A DNA stretch of 64,000 nucleotides from Bryobacterales bacterium (lineage in GTDB: Bacteria > Acidobacteriota > Terriglobia > Bryobacterales > Bryobacteraceae): assembly GCA_019261985.1 (NCBI GenBank), contig JAFAQY010000013.1, positions 1 to 64,000 of the forward strand, given 5' to 3'. This document shows positions 45,276-55,077 of this stretch, piece by piece (the first letter of the stretch is position 1; every line of letters begins with the position of its first letter). The position numbers and the translations under genes were made by a program. Below the pieces are notes generated by a model. The model was given only the letters and a program-made list of their open reading frames with translations. It was not told where the DNA came from and searched no databases.

Positions 45276-47368
45276 TGAACATATCCCAGGGACTTGAGCC
45301 GCTCCGTCGCGGACCGATCGAGCTTATACCCTTGCGAGGCGTGATGCGGAGCGGATGCTGCCCAATCGTCCAGGCGCTTAGAAAGCTCTTGCGCGCGCGG
45401 ATCGCCGGGTTGATACAGATCGTGTTGCTCCTGGGGATCGGAGGTTAAATCGTACAACTCCGGCGGACCGGCGGTCCAGCCGATCAGCTTCAGATTGCCG
45501 GAGAAAATGGCGCGCCGCAGGCCGCCGAAACGTTGATTTCCGAGGCCGACGAGAGGCGATCGCGTGCCGCGGGAGAACACGACTCTACCGGGATCGGCCG
45601 TCGCATGCAGTAAGCTTTTGCCTTGTAGCTCGCGCAGGGGTTCAGCCCCGATTGCTTCCAATACAGTCGGCATCAAATCCACCTGGCTGACCAAATCCTC
45701 GAACTTCGCGGCTTCGTGTTGTCCGGGATACTTGACGATTAATGGAACATGCACCAACTCCTGGTAGACGAAGCCCACGAAATGATCCATCAGATCGTGC
45801 TCGCCAAATGTGTCGCCGTGGTCCGCAGTCACAATTATCAGCGTGTTGTCGTACAATCCGAGCTCCCGTAACCGGTCGAGCAGAGCCTTGATCGCAGAGT
45901 CCTCGGCGGCGATTCCGCCATCGTATTTGCCGATGAGGTACTGGCTTTCGGCAGGCCGGAGGGTGCGCTTGGCGGCATCCACTTGTAGCTTTATATCGTG
46001 CAACGCCGAGGCGTCGAGGGGCGCGTCGGTTGTGCTCGAAAATTGCCGGTTGTAGGGCGGGGCCGGAACATACGGCGTGTGCGCGTCCATGTAATTGGCG
46101 AACAAAAAGAACGGAACGCCGCTGGACTTCGCCGCATCGAGCAGGTCGATTGCGCGCCGATTGATATCGGCGGCGATGCGGTGGGGGCGATCGAAGGCGC
46201 CGGTATCGAAAATATGGGCGAGCAGCCGTTTGGCGCGCTCCCTGAGGTAAAAGGGGCGATCCGCGCTCGAAAGAGTGACCGGCCTTCGCAAGTCCGGAAT
46301 GGCGAAGCCTTTCGTCAGCCCGGTCCATGCAGCGAGGAAACCGCTGTTCGCGGCGGTTTCGATGCTCCAGTATCCGCGGGAGCGCAAAACCTCGGCCAGC
46401 GTCCGGTACTGTGTTCCCACCGGCAGCGCAATGGGATTCGGGACAGTGGAATTGACGGCTCCGTTCCAATCCGGATAGACTCCAGTGAACATGGTTGCAT
46501 GTGTTGCCAGAGTGAAATCGGAAGCGGCGGTAGCTCGCGTATAGAGGGTGGCCTGGCGGGCGAACTGGCGCAGGTTCGGAGTGGTGTCGCGCGAATAGCC
46601 ATACAGCGATAGATGGTCCGCGCGCACCGTGTCCATCACGATAAGAACGACATTCGGCGTGGACGCGCGGGCCGGAGAAAGATTGACGTTAACAGGCGCG
46701 TCGCGCTGCGCTACTGCTACGGCGGCCGAGAAGAGCGCGATTGCTCCAACCACGGCGATTGCTTGGGAAACCAAAGTGGCCGGCCGGTTCTTCCGAATGT
46801 AGGCCACTGCGGCCGCAACCGCCACGATGAAGCACAGCAGCAAAATCGAAAGCCCGGTCTTTTTTAGCGAGGAGTCCTGAGGAGTTAATAGTTCGCGGCT
46901 CAACGACGGCACGCCCAACAGTAAAAGCGAAACCGTCCAGGGACCGGCGAGGAAATTCCAGCGCTTGGCTGGTTCGGCAGAAACGAGCGCTGCCACGAAT
47001 ACAACGATTAATACGGCCGCGACGGCTAACACGATCTGCTCCGAGCGAGCCAGCGGCCAAGCGGAGATGAGATTCGCGGCAAATGCGGCCGAGACTGTCA
47101 GGGCCGCAAAGATTCGATGCGTGTCCGGCGTCTTGCGCGCGTTGAGCAGCAGGCCGCCTAAGGCGCCGGCAACCATTCCGGCGCACGCGTAGGCGGCGAA
47201 CAGCATGCCCAGCAAAGGCCATTGCCACGGCAGGACTTCCATTTCCCGAAAGCGCCACAGTTGAATGCCGATCGACAGCGCGGATTCCACCACGCCGTAG
47301 ACGAGCCAAGCCACGCAGCCCCAGGCCGCGCCTGTTAGGATGCCGGCCTTAAATCGACTTCCCTGCAT
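45272..47368 (-). CDS. Membrane-anchored alkaline-phosphatase-superfamily enzyme, copy 1
   Basis: The 698-aa protein has six or seven N-terminal membrane segments (to about 220) and a periplasmic-type sulfatase/phosphatase-fold domain. Metal and active-site blocks are VVLIVMDTVRADHLSLYGYS (Asp near 246), then SDFTLATHATMFTG with Thr near 286, ANYMDAHTPYVP, IIVTADHGDTFGEHDLMDHF and VHVPLIVKYPG. In sulfatases the residue at that Thr is Cys or Ser (CxPxR); here the motif is TLATH, more like phosphoethanolamine or phosphoglycerol transferases, which use Thr. I therefore prefer a transferase or phosphodiesterase role. The C-terminus is LKSLGYVQ, as in the two paralogues. ATG 47368 overlaps the upstream stop. 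Confidence 0.85.
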   Translation of the reverse strand: MQGSRFKAGILTGAAWGCVAWLVYGVVESALSIGIQLWRFREMEVLPWQWPLLGMLFAAYACAGMVAGALGGLLLNARKTPDTHRIFAALTVSAAFAANLISAWPLARSEQIVLAVAAVLIVVFVAALVSAEPAKRWNFLAGPWTVSLLLLGVPSLSRELLTPQDSSLKKTGLSILLLCFIVAVAAAVAYIRKNRPATLVSQAIAVVGAIALFSAAVAVAQRDAPVNVNLSPARASTPNVVLIVMDTVRADHLSLYGYSRDTTPNLRQFARQATLYTRATAASDFTLATHATMFTGVYPDWNGAVNSTVPNPIALPVGTQYRTLAEVLRSRGYWSIETAANSGFLAAWTGLTKGFAIPDLRRPVTLSSADRPFYLRERAKRLLAHIFDTGAFDRPHRIAADINRRAIDLLDAAKSSGVPFFLFANYMDAHTPYVPAPPYNRQFSSTTDAPLDASALHDIKLQVDAAKRTLRPAESQYLIGKYDGGIAAEDSAIKALLDRLRELGLYDNTLIIVTADHGDTFGEHDLMDHFVGFVYQELVHVPLIVKYPGQHEAAKFEDLVSQVDLMPTVLEAIGAEPLRELQGKSLLHATADPGRVVFSRGTRSPLVGLGNQRFGGLRRAIFSGNLKLIGWTAGPPELYDLTSDPQEQHDLYQPGDPRAQELSKRLDDWAASAPHHASQGYKLDRSATERLKSLGYVQ

Positions 47369-49512
47369 CACTGAACATACCCAAGCGATTTTAAGCTCTC
47401 CAGGGTGGATTTATCCAGCGCTTTCGGCTTGGCGCTCTCGCGAGGGGCGGAGGCAAACCAGGTTTCGAGACTCTCTAACAACTGCTGTGCGCGAGGGTTG
47501 CCCGGCGTGTAAAGGTTATTTCGCTCATCCGGGTCGGCCTCTAAATTGTATAGCTCAGGAGCGCCGGCGGGACTATCGATCAGCTTCATCCGGTCGTCAA
47601 AAATGGCTCGCCGCCAGCCGTGGAACTTGGTGTCCCGCTCTACGCCCAGGGATTCCGCGAAAACAGGGTGGGCCAGCATATTGTTTAACCTTTGCACACT
47701 CCTGCCCGGGGATGCGACCGGCATAGGGATGCCTGCACAATCCAAGATTGTCGGCATGATATCAACCTGGCTAACCAGAAGATCGTTCCGAGCCGCGGTC
47801 TGCTGCTTCGGATATTTGATCAGCAGCGGCACATGCAGATGCGTTTCATACACCGATCCGACGCGGTGGCCCAACACTCCATGTTCGACAAACCCTTCGC
47901 CGTGATCGGAGGTAACCACGATCATTGTGTTGTCAAAGAGACCTAACCGGCGCAAGTCTTCAAATAAGCTGCCCAGAGCGGCATCTTCGGCTGCGATTCC
48001 TTCGTCATAATGCGACATCAAGAAGAGCGCTTCCCGCGGCCGCAGCGTGCGACGTCCCGAATTTACCTGATACGAGAGTATGTCCAGCCTACGCTCGTTC
48101 CGAGCAACAGATGGAGCCGGCGCCGAATTCTCTGCGAAACGGTTCTCAAACGGAGGGCCGGGCACATATGGCGAATGCGCATCCATATAATTCAGGAACA
48201 AAAAGAACGGCTTTTCATTTGCCTTAGCGCGAGCCAGAAGCTTTTGGCCGCTTGCCGTAATATCCGTCGCCTTCCTGTAATTACGCTCAAAGAACGTAGA
48301 ATTAATCCCCGGCAAATCCAAAACATGTGGCAATAAATAGAATCGGTCATCGCTGCGGCCGTGCTGCACGGGCCGGGTCCAGTCGGATACTCCGAAGCCC
48401 TTTGTGAGTCCAGTCCACGGCCCGAGGAAGGCGTAATTCGCGGCTGATTCGGCCGTCCAATACCCGTGCGACCGAAGGACCTCAGCAAGGGTGGTGTGTC
48501 TTGGGGCTAGAGGCTGCAAACCAGGCTTGGAAGTGCGGGAATAGCGGGCGCCATGCCAGGCGGGGTAAAGCCCTGTGAACATCGACGCATGCGCCGGCAG
48601 GGTGAAATCCGATGTCGCCACGGCGTGGGCATATACGGTTGCGCCGCGAGCGAATTCGCGCAGGTTGGGCGTGGTATCTCGTTCGTAACCGTATACAGAT
48701 AGATGATCGGCGCGTACGGTGTCGAGGGTGATCAGCAGAATATTCGGCTGTCCGGAAGATGCTGAAGGGGAATCGGGGAGGTTCGAGCTTGTGCCCCTGA
48801 TCTCGGAAACGGACGCCAGCGCGCCGAACACGACACTCGCGGTAATCGCGGCGGCGAGCGGGCTGGAAGCCAGTCCTGGCCGCAGACGGCCCTTGAGAGA
48901 TGCTCCCGCTAGGATTGTTATAAGCACAATCAAGGGCAATCCAATTCTCGCCCAAGTCGAGTGGTTTGGACCACGTATGTCCCTATCGATCCATGGAAAT
49001 ATCAGCAGCGAAAGACTGACTGTAAACGGGCCGCTGAATGGCAGAAATACTCGTTTCCAAGGCGGCCACCTCAATGCTGCGGCGAACGCGAAAGCGAGCG
49101 CCGCCCCTATGATCAGCGCGAAGTATTCAGACTCGGGAAGCGTCCAAAGCCGGACTAAATTAGCGCTGAAAACGAGGATTAAGGGAACGACCGCGCAAAA
49201 CGAATAATGCGCGACGCCATGATCGCGCAGCCCTACGAGCCAAAGAAACAAGCGGGCAGCAGCTCCCAACAAGATGCCCGCTGAGGCGTAGGCGGTGGCC
49301 AGCTTTACGATCGCCAGCCACTGCCAGCTCATGATCGTCATATCGGGGTTCTGAAACAATTCAGGCCCGATGAAAAAACACAGCTCAACGGCAAAAAAAG
49401 CGATCCACGCCGAGCAACTGTAAACGGCTGTCGACAGAAGGTTCCGGGATAATCCGGACATTGGCAGTCGCCGGCTAAGTGTCTGGTTCAGTACTTCACC
49501 GCCATCGTTCAC
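47368..49512 (-). CDS. Membrane-anchored alkaline-phosphatase-superfamily enzyme, copy 2
   Basis: The 714-aa paralogue of copies 1 and 3 starts at GTG 49512 with GAGG upstream (ATG 49461 is an alternative). About six membrane segments precede the catalytic domain: ILLITLDTVRADHLSVYGYE (Asp near 264), SDFTLPAHASMFTG (Thr near 304), LNYMDAHSPYVPG, MIVVTSDHGEGFVEHGVLGH and LHVPLLIKYPKQ. As in the others, Thr replaces the sulfatase Cys/Ser and His replaces the following Arg, so formylglycine formation is impossible. It ends LKSLGYVQ. The stop codon overlaps the next start (TGATG), so translation is coupled. Acceptor and donor are unknown. Confidence 0.85.
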   Translation of the reverse strand: MNDGGEVLNQTLSRRLPMSGLSRNLLSTAVYSCSAWIAFFAVELCFFIGPELFQNPDMTIMSWQWLAIVKLATAYASAGILLGAAARLFLWLVGLRDHGVAHYSFCAVVPLILVFSANLVRLWTLPESEYFALIIGAALAFAFAAALRWPPWKRVFLPFSGPFTVSLSLLIFPWIDRDIRGPNHSTWARIGLPLIVLITILAGASLKGRLRPGLASSPLAAAITASVVFGALASVSEIRGTSSNLPDSPSASSGQPNILLITLDTVRADHLSVYGYERDTTPNLREFARGATVYAHAVATSDFTLPAHASMFTGLYPAWHGARYSRTSKPGLQPLAPRHTTLAEVLRSHGYWTAESAANYAFLGPWTGLTKGFGVSDWTRPVQHGRSDDRFYLLPHVLDLPGINSTFFERNYRKATDITASGQKLLARAKANEKPFFLFLNYMDAHSPYVPGPPFENRFAENSAPAPSVARNERRLDILSYQVNSGRRTLRPREALFLMSHYDEGIAAEDAALGSLFEDLRRLGLFDNTMIVVTSDHGEGFVEHGVLGHRVGSVYETHLHVPLLIKYPKQQTAARNDLLVSQVDIMPTILDCAGIPMPVASPGRSVQRLNNMLAHPVFAESLGVERDTKFHGWRRAIFDDRMKLIDSPAGAPELYNLEADPDERNNLYTPGNPRAQQLLESLETWFASAPRESAKPKALDKSTLESLKSLGYVQ

Positions 49513-49529
49513 CCGGTGTCCTCGGCAGT

Positions 49530-51116
49530 CTAATGCGATCTATCGCCCGGCTGCCGGTAGACGAGATTGGCTCGAACCGCAGGCGCCTGCTCTTCACGCG
49601 AAACCCACCGGCAAAGGCGAACGGGCATAACATCGGCGTCCGCCACCCAGATGGACCGGTCCCGAAAATGGCCGGCTAGCCGGGCGTCACTCACCGGGTC
49701 CAGTTCCCTGGCCCAGACGATGCTCTGGCGGTCGATATTCGCGGAATTAAACACCCATTCGATGTGAAAATTATGATTCGGGCTGTAGTGGACAAAAACC
49801 AGATGGCGGCCGCCTTCCTTCGTGAGTTGTTCTTCAATTTTCTCCCGCTGGTCCGAATATTGAAATAAACGTAGTCCTCCCACTCCTATAATTCCGGCTT
49901 TGATATTGAGCAATATTTCAGCGATTACAACTGCGATCACAGCCGCATGCCTTAGCCGCGGGTGAATGGCCTTCCAATTCCACAATGCGCGCAGTCCTAT
50001 AAAAATAAGCGCCCACCAGGCAGCAGTGAACGGCGCCAAATAGTGCGCCAAGAAAAACCAATAGAACAACTGACCCGCCGCAAGAGCGACTCCTATCGCG
50101 ATGAGCTGGAATGCGCCGCTCCGGCGAGCCAGCGGCAGAAACAGCACGCCTAGCAGGAGCGGAAGACCGCCGTAAAAGCGCCAGAACGCCTTTATCCGTT
50201 GCTTCAGCGGCGTCCACGTGGTCCACTGCCATTCATAAACTTTGCGTAATTCCGGATAGCGAAACGACGGCTCGGGGGCCGGCCGCTTCGATGACAGCCC
50301 TCTTGGAACACCGTACAAATGCATGCTGAGTTGAACGGGCATCAGCAGCGCGTTACCGGTAACACGGTAGTTGTAGTAGCCCTGTATGGCCACGCTCGCC
50401 AGGGCTATCGAGGCGACCGGCAGCACAATCGATATGATCTTTTCGCGAATTGGAATGGATGCCGCCCGCAGGAGCCAGACCGCGACGAATATGCCTACCG
50501 CCCCGCTGAAGAACAAACCCTCATAAGGGCGGGTCATCATTACCACCGCCAGCCCCAACGCAAGCACAACGGCCCATGCGGCCCGGCTGGTTCGCTTCAG
50601 ACGTGGCAACGCGCCGAGCGCCATGGCGCCTCCGATGGCGGCAACGCTCCCGCCCATGTAGCTATTCATCCAAAAACTGAAAATTCCAAACTGGAAGACA
50701 CACACCAACCCGCCGACAAGCGCCCATTGCGTTTCCAGCCAACCTCCCAACATCCAACAAACAGCACCGCACATTAACCCCGTGCTGGCCCACACTCCCC
50801 ACCACGGGTTTCCCGCAATGACTTGGCCGAGGGCCAATACGAATCCCTGTCCAGGCGAATAGTGGGATGTGTATGTGGGCTGATGGAGCACGTAGATCGT
50901 CTCGAAATGCTGCCAGAACGCGTGCGCGGGATTCGTGAGCCGCCCAGACGCGAAGGTATCGCCTATCAACAAATGATTGAATTCATCGGCGACCATTGGC
51001 CTAGGGATGGGATAGCGGTGTAAAAGGGCCGCTCGACCGATTAGGCACAGCCCTGTTACCAGAAGAACCGACAACCACAAGCCCGAGGCTAATGCACGAT
51101 AAAGGCTCATCAGCAT
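49530..51116 (-). CDS. GT-C-like polytopic membrane protein of unknown function
   Basis: The 528-aa protein has roughly 11 hydrophobic segments and an early periplasmic loop with MVADEFNHLLIGDTFASGRL, then TSHYSPGQGFVLALGQVI. Acidic D-E in the first loop is the usual catalytic feature of GT-C glycosyltransferases, here DEFNH. The C-terminal soluble part (EGGRHLVFVHYSPNHNFHIE, NSANIDRQSIVWARELDPVS) is seen in acidobacterial homologues. It probably uses a polyprenyl-linked donor, by fold analogy. It lies 17 bp upstream of AP copy 2 in the same direction. Two direct repeats precede its start (51123-51160). Confidence 0.75.
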   Translation of the reverse strand: MLMSLYRALASGLWLSVLLVTGLCLIGRAALLHRYPIPRPMVADEFNHLLIGDTFASGRLTNPAHAFWQHFETIYVLHQPTYTSHYSPGQGFVLALGQVIAGNPWWGVWASTGLMCGAVCWMLGGWLETQWALVGGLVCVFQFGIFSFWMNSYMGGSVAAIGGAMALGALPRLKRTSRAAWAVVLALGLAVVMMTRPYEGLFFSGAVGIFVAVWLLRAASIPIREKIISIVLPVASIALASVAIQGYYNYRVTGNALLMPVQLSMHLYGVPRGLSSKRPAPEPSFRYPELRKVYEWQWTTWTPLKQRIKAFWRFYGGLPLLLGVLFLPLARRSGAFQLIAIGVALAAGQLFYWFFLAHYLAPFTAAWWALIFIGLRALWNWKAIHPRLRHAAVIAVVIAEILLNIKAGIIGVGGLRLFQYSDQREKIEEQLTKEGGRHLVFVHYSPNHNFHIEWVFNSANIDRQSIVWARELDPVSDARLAGHFRDRSIWVADADVMPVRLCRWVSREEQAPAVRANLVYRQPGDRSH

Positions 51117-51122
51117 TTCAGT

Positions 51123-51160
51123 AATTATCCTGATATCAGGCAGAAATTATCCTGATATCA
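51123..51160 (-). promoter_or_regulatory. Tandem 16-bp repeats upstream of the GT-C-like gene
   Basis: AATTATCCTGATATCA occurs at 51123-51138 and 51145-51160, a 22-bp period, that is two helical turns. It lies 7-44 bp upstream of the start codon. The core TGATATCA is palindromic. The spacing fits two binding sites on one DNA face. Confidence 0.45.
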
Positions 51161-51288
51161 AGGCGGAATTACAGGCTGTAAATCGGTGGGTTAGCAAATG
51201 ATGGGCCAGACGTTGTAGTGGCGGTGCGCTTCTGAATACACTGTGGGATTCTGCTAATGCTTCGGATTCTGTCCGACTGTTTGAGATT

Positions 51289-51329
51289 GGCGGGCTGAAG
51301 CCCGCCGCAGGCTTAAGCCTGCCCCACAG
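51289..51329 (+). repeat. Two-hairpin intergenic repeat, copy 4
   Basis: GGCGGGCTGAAGCCCGCC, then GCAGGCTTAAGCCTGC and CCCAC, just beyond the stop of AP copy 3. The second hairpin keeps pairing with a changed loop. Confidence 0.85.
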
Positions 51330-51342
51330 CTGGTTTAATTTG

Positions 51343-53442
51343 TTACTGCACGTAGCCTAGGGATTTTAGGCGCTCTACGGAGGCGGGGTCTAGCTTCGTA
51401 GCCGGGGCTTGGCCGCGTGGTCTTGCGGCTAGCCAGGCCTCGAGTTTATTCCGGAGCTCCACTGCTTCTGGATTGGCGGGCGAATAGAGATTCTGCTTCT
51501 CCTCGGGGTCGGAAGCCAGGTTGTAGAGTTCGAATGCACCGTTAGGCGACGCAATCAGCTTTAGCGATCCGGAAAGGATGGCTCTGCGGCTTTGCAATCC
51601 GGCAGTCTCGGCGAAAACGTCCCGCGCGCCGGACGGAGCGGGCGCGAGCAAGCTACGGCCCTCCAGCGGAGCCGGCGGCGGGATCCGGGCAACATCGAGA
51701 ATCGTTGGCATCAGATCCACTTGACTTACGAGCTGATCGGACCGGCGCGCGGCATGCTGGGCAGGATACTTGACGATCAGCGGCACGAAAATCAGCTCCT
51801 GGTTCAGATTGTTCATCTTGTGCTCCAACAAACCGCGCTCGCCGAATGCTTCTCCGTGATCCGCCGTAATGATGACGACCGTATTCTCGAACAACCCGAG
51901 CGCCCTTAATTTACCGAGCAAGCCGTTAATTGCGGAATCAATCTCCGCAATTCCACCGTCGTATTGCGAAATAAGGCGCTCTTTTTCCGAGGATTCGAGC
52001 ATACGCTTGCCGGAATTAACTTCGTCCTTGATCCTCCTGTATGACGCGGCGCGCAAGGGCGGGCCGCAGGCCGGGAAGAGCGTGTCGAAGGGAGCATCGG
52101 GAATATAAGCGGCGTGCGCGTCCATGTAGTTAACAAAAAGAAAAAAATTTGAGCTGCGGCTGGCAGCGGCTTCGTCCAGCATCGCGCCCGCGCATTGATT
52201 GATGTCCGACGCGGTGCGCGTGTACCGGACAAAATAGTCCGTGTTGGTGGCCGAGCCCAAAACGCGAATAGCCGCTTCTCGCAAGTAGTAGGGGTGGCGG
52301 CGGTCCGCGATGGCGTTACCTTGCGTCGAAAGGGGCACGGCCCGGCGCCAATCGGTTATGGCAAAGCCTTTCGCGAAGCCCGCCCGCGGGCCAAGCATCG
52401 CGTAGTTGGCGACGCATTCGGTGGTCCAGTATCCGTTCGAGCGCAGCAATTCAGTAAGCGTCGTGATGTTTCCCGGAAGCACGTCCGGCCAGACTACACC
52501 TTGCCAATCCGGATACCGCCCCGAGAAGATCGACGCGTGGGTGGGAAAAGTATAATCCGATGTAGCCGCAACATAGGTATAGAGAGTGGCCGCGGCGGCG
52601 AATTCGCGCAGCTTCGGAGTTGTGTCGCGGGAGTAGCCGTAAAGAGACGTGTGGTCGGCGCGCACGGTGTCCATGGTGACTAAGACGACATTCGGTTTAC
52701 CGGTTGCCGCCGGGGATTTGGGGGCCTCGGCGTGAAATACCGGAGCGCGGCTCCTAAGAGCAGCAGCCGTAACAAACATCAATAGCACCGCAGCGGCTGC
52801 AACAGCATGACTCAGCGCGGTTGGCGTCCTGCTGCCTTGCATACGCCGCTTGAGATGGGCCGCGCAGGCGATCGCGAAGGCGGCTAGCAAGGCAAGACCC
52901 GTTTTTGACGCCGCTGAATAACTTACGCCGAGCGCCTCCCGGCTGATCCAAGGAATAGACAAGACGAGCAAACTCGCAGCGAAGGGGCTGGTTAGCCCCC
53001 GCATTTGTTTATAGAGGCGTTCGGAAAACAGCGATGCGACCAGAGCAAGCGCGAGAAGTACCGCTAAGGCCAGCGCTAATTGTTCGGATCGCGCCAGCGG
53101 CCAAGCCAGGGCGAGATTGACGACGAACGCCAATAGCAATGTCAGGCAGGCGGAAGCTTCGACGTCGCCCGGCCATTTCGCAAAACCCGCAAATGCGAGG
53201 ACGGCTCCGGCGGCTGCCCCGCAGACTAATCCCGCAACCGCGTAGACCAAAAATACTTTCGCGATCAATGGCCACTGCCACGCCAACAGAACCATTTCGG
53301 GGTTGTGAAAAAGCTGAATACCAGCGGAAAGTGTAAGTTCGATGGCGCCGTAGGCGAGCCATGCCGCGCACCCGTATAGCGCCGCGTTCCAGAGGTGTTT
53401 TTTCAAATTTGCATTCTCCCGGGTTTGCGAACCAAACTGCAT
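51343..53442 (-). CDS. Membrane-anchored alkaline-phosphatase-superfamily enzyme, copy 3
   Basis: The 699-aa paralogue starts at ATG 53442. Six or seven membrane segments occupy about residues 15-230, followed by VVLVTMDTVRADHTSLYGYS (Asp near 258), SDYTFPTHASIFSG (Thr near 298), VNYMDAHAAYIPDAPF, VVIITADHGEAFGERGLLEH and IFVPLIVKYPAQ. The nucleophile position is again Thr, and the tail LKSLGYVQ is identical to the other copies. It resembles copy 1 more closely than copy 2 in its membrane part (both contain ALAWPLARSEQ or AWPLARSEQ). It is the first gene of the run, 226 bp upstream of the GT-C-like gene. The product is probably an inner-membrane transferase acting on the periplasmic face. Confidence 0.85.
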   Translation of the reverse strand: MQFGSQTRENANLKKHLWNAALYGCAAWLAYGAIELTLSAGIQLFHNPEMVLLAWQWPLIAKVFLVYAVAGLVCGAAAGAVLAFAGFAKWPGDVEASACLTLLLAFVVNLALAWPLARSEQLALALAVLLALALVASLFSERLYKQMRGLTSPFAASLLVLSIPWISREALGVSYSAASKTGLALLAAFAIACAAHLKRRMQGSRTPTALSHAVAAAAVLLMFVTAAALRSRAPVFHAEAPKSPAATGKPNVVLVTMDTVRADHTSLYGYSRDTTPKLREFAAAATLYTYVAATSDYTFPTHASIFSGRYPDWQGVVWPDVLPGNITTLTELLRSNGYWTTECVANYAMLGPRAGFAKGFAITDWRRAVPLSTQGNAIADRRHPYYLREAAIRVLGSATNTDYFVRYTRTASDINQCAGAMLDEAAASRSSNFFLFVNYMDAHAAYIPDAPFDTLFPACGPPLRAASYRRIKDEVNSGKRMLESSEKERLISQYDGGIAEIDSAINGLLGKLRALGLFENTVVIITADHGEAFGERGLLEHKMNNLNQELIFVPLIVKYPAQHAARRSDQLVSQVDLMPTILDVARIPPPAPLEGRSLLAPAPSGARDVFAETAGLQSRRAILSGSLKLIASPNGAFELYNLASDPEEKQNLYSPANPEAVELRNKLEAWLAARPRGQAPATKLDPASVERLKSLGYVQ

Positions 53443-53544
53443 CGCATTTCTCGGGCCAGATGACTTCTCGCATAGAACGCAAATTTTCCGCCCTTCGAGG
53501 CGGGCCGGGAATTCTTCGGATTCTTTACGACGAATCGGAACCCG

Positions 53545-53591
53545 TGGCAGGCGCGGCTGGACTCGAACCAGCGACGCTCAGCTTAGAAGGC
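53545..53591 (-). repeat. Detached 3' half of tRNA-Arg
   Basis: 47 bases from CCA through the T arm to the anticodon loop match the intact tRNA-Arg at 54836-54882, with two visible substitutions. The 5' half is absent. It resembles the distal attachment site left by an element that integrates into a tRNA 3' end. Confidence 0.8.
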
Positions 53592-53654
53592 GTGGTGTGG
53601 ATTTTGCTCTTGGGCAGCAGCGCGCAGAACCTCGCCGACCTTAAACCGGCCTCC

Positions 53655-54490
53655 TCAATGAATGCAACTTTGATTGGCCGTGAAAAACGTGTTGCCGGTC
53701 CACACGGTTCCCTTGCAATCCGGAGTTTGGCTGTCGAATAGATCGACCATTCCGTTCGCCAACGCCGTATTGCCGGTAAATTCAAGGTCATCCGGAGGCG
53801 GAAGTGCAGGCCCGATAAAAATCCCATATTGGCCATTCCCGTTTAGGACATTGTTCTGGACCGTGGCGATGGAGAATGTGCTGATAAGCAGGCCAGTAGC
53901 AGTGTTCCCGTTAAGAACATTGTGACTCAGAGTAGCCGATGCCACGCCGCTGAGGCCCTGTAGAGAGATACCTGTGCCGTTACCGCTTATGTCATTTTCC
54001 GAAACCGTGTTTCCTTGGGGTCAGCCAGGCTTAGGCCGACGCTATTTCGCCCGAGGGTATTCGCCGTGACTGTCAGGAAACTGCAATCACCAGCGGCTAT
54101 GCCGCTGCCCGATGACCCACGCACGGTGATCCCGCTCACTTCTGAGTTGAGCAGAAAATCGAGGAAAACTCCGACCGAGAAAGTATTCGCTCCGCCATTC
54201 GTGATCAGACCGGGACCCAAGATCTGAATGTTCTGAAGCGCGCCGGTCTGCGTGCTGGCCACGATAGCTCGGTTGGCGCCCTCGCCAGCAGTTATCGTGT
54301 GTCCTTCGAGCGCCAGTCTCGCGTTACTCGTGTTAATCGTGATTCCATCTCCTCCGGCGCAGATCAAATCGGCTGAAAGCAGGTAATCCCCCGCAGAAGT
54401 GATCACGGTTGACACGTGTTGATAAAGGTCGGGTCTGCCTGAACGGTTCCCGCGATAACGAGCAATCCAATGATAACGAGCGCCTTTCGA
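53655..54490 (-). pseudogene. Right-handed beta-helix protein, frameshifted
   Basis: The former secreted protein begins near 54490 with a signal-like segment (ALVIIGLLVIAGTVQADPTF), which is out of frame with the rest. After a shift near 54405 come TVITSAGDYLLSADLICAG, LEGHTITAGEGANRAIVAST and NTFSVGVFLDFLLNSEVSGI. After a second shift near 54008 come SATLSHNVLNGNTATGLLIS and the end, GTVWTGNTFFTANQSCIH. Asn-rich rungs of this type form a parallel beta-helix. Two frameshifts make it a pseudogene. It occupies the interval between the tRNA-Arg and its detached 3' half, so it may be cargo of an old integrated element. Confidence 0.75.
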
Positions 54491-54835
54491 TTCGGCCTTA
54501 TCGGTTTCCTCCTCGGCGCGTACCACCCCGAACGCCTCGTGGCCTTCGAGGCCGCGCGTTACGCTGTCAGCAATAAGCAGCCGTACACGGAGGTCACTAA
54601 ACTCATCTGCCGCGGGCTGTTTATTCTCGCAATTGTTACAGAATGCAGGCGGGTGGGAGCCAGATCGTTTTCTAGCTCTGAGATCCGTCAAAATCTTACG
54701 GCGCGAACAGATCTGACGCAGCATTATAACTTGTGGTTGGTCCCGATACAAGAGGAATTCTTGAAGTTGAATTCTTGAAGTTCGAAGAGACGTTACGGCG
54801 GCGCTCTCGGCTGGATTCGGTTGCTGAAGGGAAAT

Positions 54836-54912
<77 letters not shown>

Positions 54913-55077
54913 GCTTCGTCTCGATATTACCATTCGCGGCACACGAACGTTTGAAAAATCCCAGCAAACAATTCTTTGTTATTGTTAGGAATTCGGGCAA
55001 AATACAATGACCGCACAGCTTCGCTCGGCCTTCTCGTCGTGGTACCGGAAGTCAGCACCGGCAGTGAGTTCTTCGTA

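Noticed and set aside
45642-46469. Long alternative frame inside the first alkaline-phosphatase-type gene
   Set aside because: GC-rich shadow frame; the annotated frame carries all metal-site motifs.
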